Origin: Erythrobacter sp.
GTDB taxonomy: Bacteria > Pseudomonadota > Alphaproteobacteria > Sphingomonadales > Sphingomonadaceae
Reading direction: 5' to 3'
NCBI RefSeq assembly: GCF_024305245.1
Contig: NZ_JAMWYX010000012.1
Location: forward strand, 50,795-114,794
Length of the DNA stretch: 64,000 nt
Shown here one piece after another: positions 62,803-64,000 of this stretch. Position 1 is the stretch's first letter. Each line of letters begins with the position of its first letter. Below the pieces are notes generated by a model, which saw only the letters and a program-made list of their open reading frames with translations, did not search any database and was not told the origin of the DNA. A program made the translations under genes and the position numbers.

Positions 62803-64000
62803 GTCGCAGGCTCCGCATCGCGTTCCTCGTCAGCGCGCAATTCACGGTCCAAACGCGCAAGATCGACGCTGCGCGATTTCGCCAGCGGGGCGATCAGCGC
62901 ATACAGGGCAGGCACCAGAAACAGCGTGAACAGCGCGGCAATCCCCAGTCCGCCGAAGATCACCCAGCCGATTGCCTGCCGCGCCTCGGCCCCCGCCCCA
63001 CTCGCGATCACCAGCGGCACCGCGCCTGCGACAGTGGAGATCAACGTCATCGCGATGGGGCGCAGGCGGATGGTCGCAGCCTCGCGGATCGCTGTCGCGA
63101 CATCGGAGCCTTCCTCGCGCCGTTGATCGGCGAATTCGACCATCAGGATGCCGTTCTTGGCCATCAGCCCGATCAGCATGACGAGGCCGATCTGCGAATA
63201 GATGTTGAGCGAATTGCCTGAAATGAACAGCGCGAACAGCGCCGCAGCCAGCGCGAAGGGGATCGAGGCAAGGATGACGAACGGACTGGCGAGGCTTTCG
63301 AACTGGGCGACCAGCACCAGGAACACGATCAGAACCGCAAAGCCGTAGGTCAGCAGCAATTCGCGCGAACTTTCCTCCAATTGCTGCGCTTCGCCCTGCA
63401 GGATGGGCTCGATCCCTTCCGCCAGCGCCTCTTCCGCCAATCGCTCGATCTCGGCCACCGCATCGGCCAGTGGCACGCCGGGGGCGATCGCTGCCTGCAC
63501 CTCGATTGCGCGGCGTTGCTCGGTGCGGTCGAGTTCCGCGGCTACGCCCTGCTCGTTCAGGGTGGTCAATGCCGACAGCGGCACCAGCCCGCCCGCGGTG
63601 CTGCGGACATAAAGATTGCCCAGATCGGCAGGCCCGGTGATCGCGGACGTCTGCGAGGTCAGCAGGATCGGGATCGCCTGATCATCGACATTGAGATCGA
63701 CCACTTCCAGCCCGTCCACCATCGCCTGCAAGGTCAGCGCCAGATCGTCGAGATTGGCGCCGAGATCGGCGGCGCGGGCGCGGTCTATCGTGATGGATAG
63801 CTGCGGCTGGGTCGGCTGATAGGAAAGATCGGGGTCGGACAGGATCGCCGATCCGTCGATCGCGTCCGCGAGCGCGCGGGCGGACACATAGATGCCTTCG
63901 TAATCATTGCCGGTCAGCGCAACTTCGATGCCGCCCTGCCCGCCCCCGCCGCCGATCTCGGCGCCAATCTCGACGATCTGGCGCTGACCTTGCAGGCGAT
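62799..64000 (-). CDS. RND efflux permease (AcrB-type), 5' truncated by the window edge
   Basis: About 400 C-terminal residues are visible; the frame is open to the right edge, and the first apparent start (a GTG at 63887) is internal. Helices include 'LLLTYGFAVLIVFLVLVAQF', 'FVILASIPFALAAALFALFI' and 'QIGLVMLIGLMAKNGILMVE' (the helix-11-type motif), with 'EAATIRLRPIAMTLISTVAG'. This is the proton-driven inner-membrane pump; it is coupled to the NodT factor gene. The adaptor gene should lie just outside. Confidence 0.93.
   Translation of the reverse strand, partial: RLQGQRQIVEIGAEIGGGGGQGGIEVALTGNDYEGIYVSARALADAIDGSAILSDPDLSYQPTQPQLSITIDRARAADLGANLDDLALTLQAMVDGLEVVDLNVDDQAIPILLTSQTSAITGPADLGNLYVRSTAGGLVPLSALTTLNEQGVAAELDRTEQRRAIEVQAAIAPGVPLADAVAEIERLAEEALAEGIEPILQGEAQQLEESSRELLLTYGFAVLIVFLVLVAQFESLASPFVILASIPFALAAALFALFISGNSLNIYSQIGLVMLIGLMAKNGILMVEFADQRREEGSDVATAIREAATIRLRPIAMTLISTVAGAVPLVIASGAGAEARQAIGWVIFGGLGIAALFTLFLVPALYALIAPLAKSRSVDLARLDRELRADEERDAEPAT

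Overview
The window looks like chromosomal DNA of a carotenoid-forming alphaproteobacterium of the order Sphingomonadales, most likely Erythrobacteraceae (Erythrobacter/Porphyrobacter/Altererythrobacter type). The reasons are the high GC content, a crtY-crtI-crtB carotenoid operon, several TonB-dependent receptors with beta-propeller phytase or PepSY partners, an Anabaena-sensory-rhodopsin-transducer homologue, and many short secreted lipoproteins typical of that group. This assignment is inferred from gene content, not from a marker gene. Both edges cut genes: a DoxX-like gene on the left and an RND efflux permease on the right.

Layout. 1-7 kb: small genes (SWIB, PEBP, S41 protease, fasciclin lipoprotein, a photolyase-like FAD protein without the usual N-terminal domain, HPF, cold-shock protein), then about 680 bp of repeat-bearing non-coding DNA. 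7.8-9.3 kb: an AT-richer patch with an AlkB dioxygenase and a frameshifted SAM-methyltransferase. 9.5-17.3 kb: a GGDEF protein, lipoproteins, a TPP-riboswitch-controlled thiC followed by an exported RidA broken by one in-frame TGA, an exported amidohydrolase and MipA. 17.5-26 kb: crtY-crtI-(DUF1851)-(LOG)-crtB, then a two-subunit acyl-CoA carboxylase split by a palindromic repeat. 26-30.3 kb: MFS exporter, DNA polymerase IV, Nudix, 6-phosphogluconolactonase, Dps.

30.4-36.3 kb is a phosphate-scavenging operon (TonB receptor, beta-propeller phytase, PhoX phosphatase, TMEM165-like membrane protein) with a tandem Pho-box-like element of four 11-bp-spaced repeats upstream. 36.4-41 kb carries an SDR, an outer-membrane protein and a penicillin-acylase-family hydrolase. 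41.1-47.9 kb is the most unusual stretch: a membrane-anchored TIR/TolB-like/TPR protein, a small lipoprotein, an exported cysteine-rich-repeat trypsin, and a divergent SLOG-plus-four-TM protein. 48-50 kb: a class V aminotransferase with a divergent Lrp regulator.

50-55.2 kb is a tightly overlapping operon of a rhodopsin-transducer homologue, an SDR, gluconokinase and two GH13 enzymes, perhaps under a general-stress (EcfG-type) promoter. A tRNA-Gly(CCC) lies at 55.3 kb. 55.5-59.2 kb is an iron-uptake operon (PepSY reductase-like protein, small TM protein, TonB siderophore receptor) with a Fur-like site. The window ends with a cation/proton antiporter, an EEP-family phosphodiesterase and an RND efflux pair.
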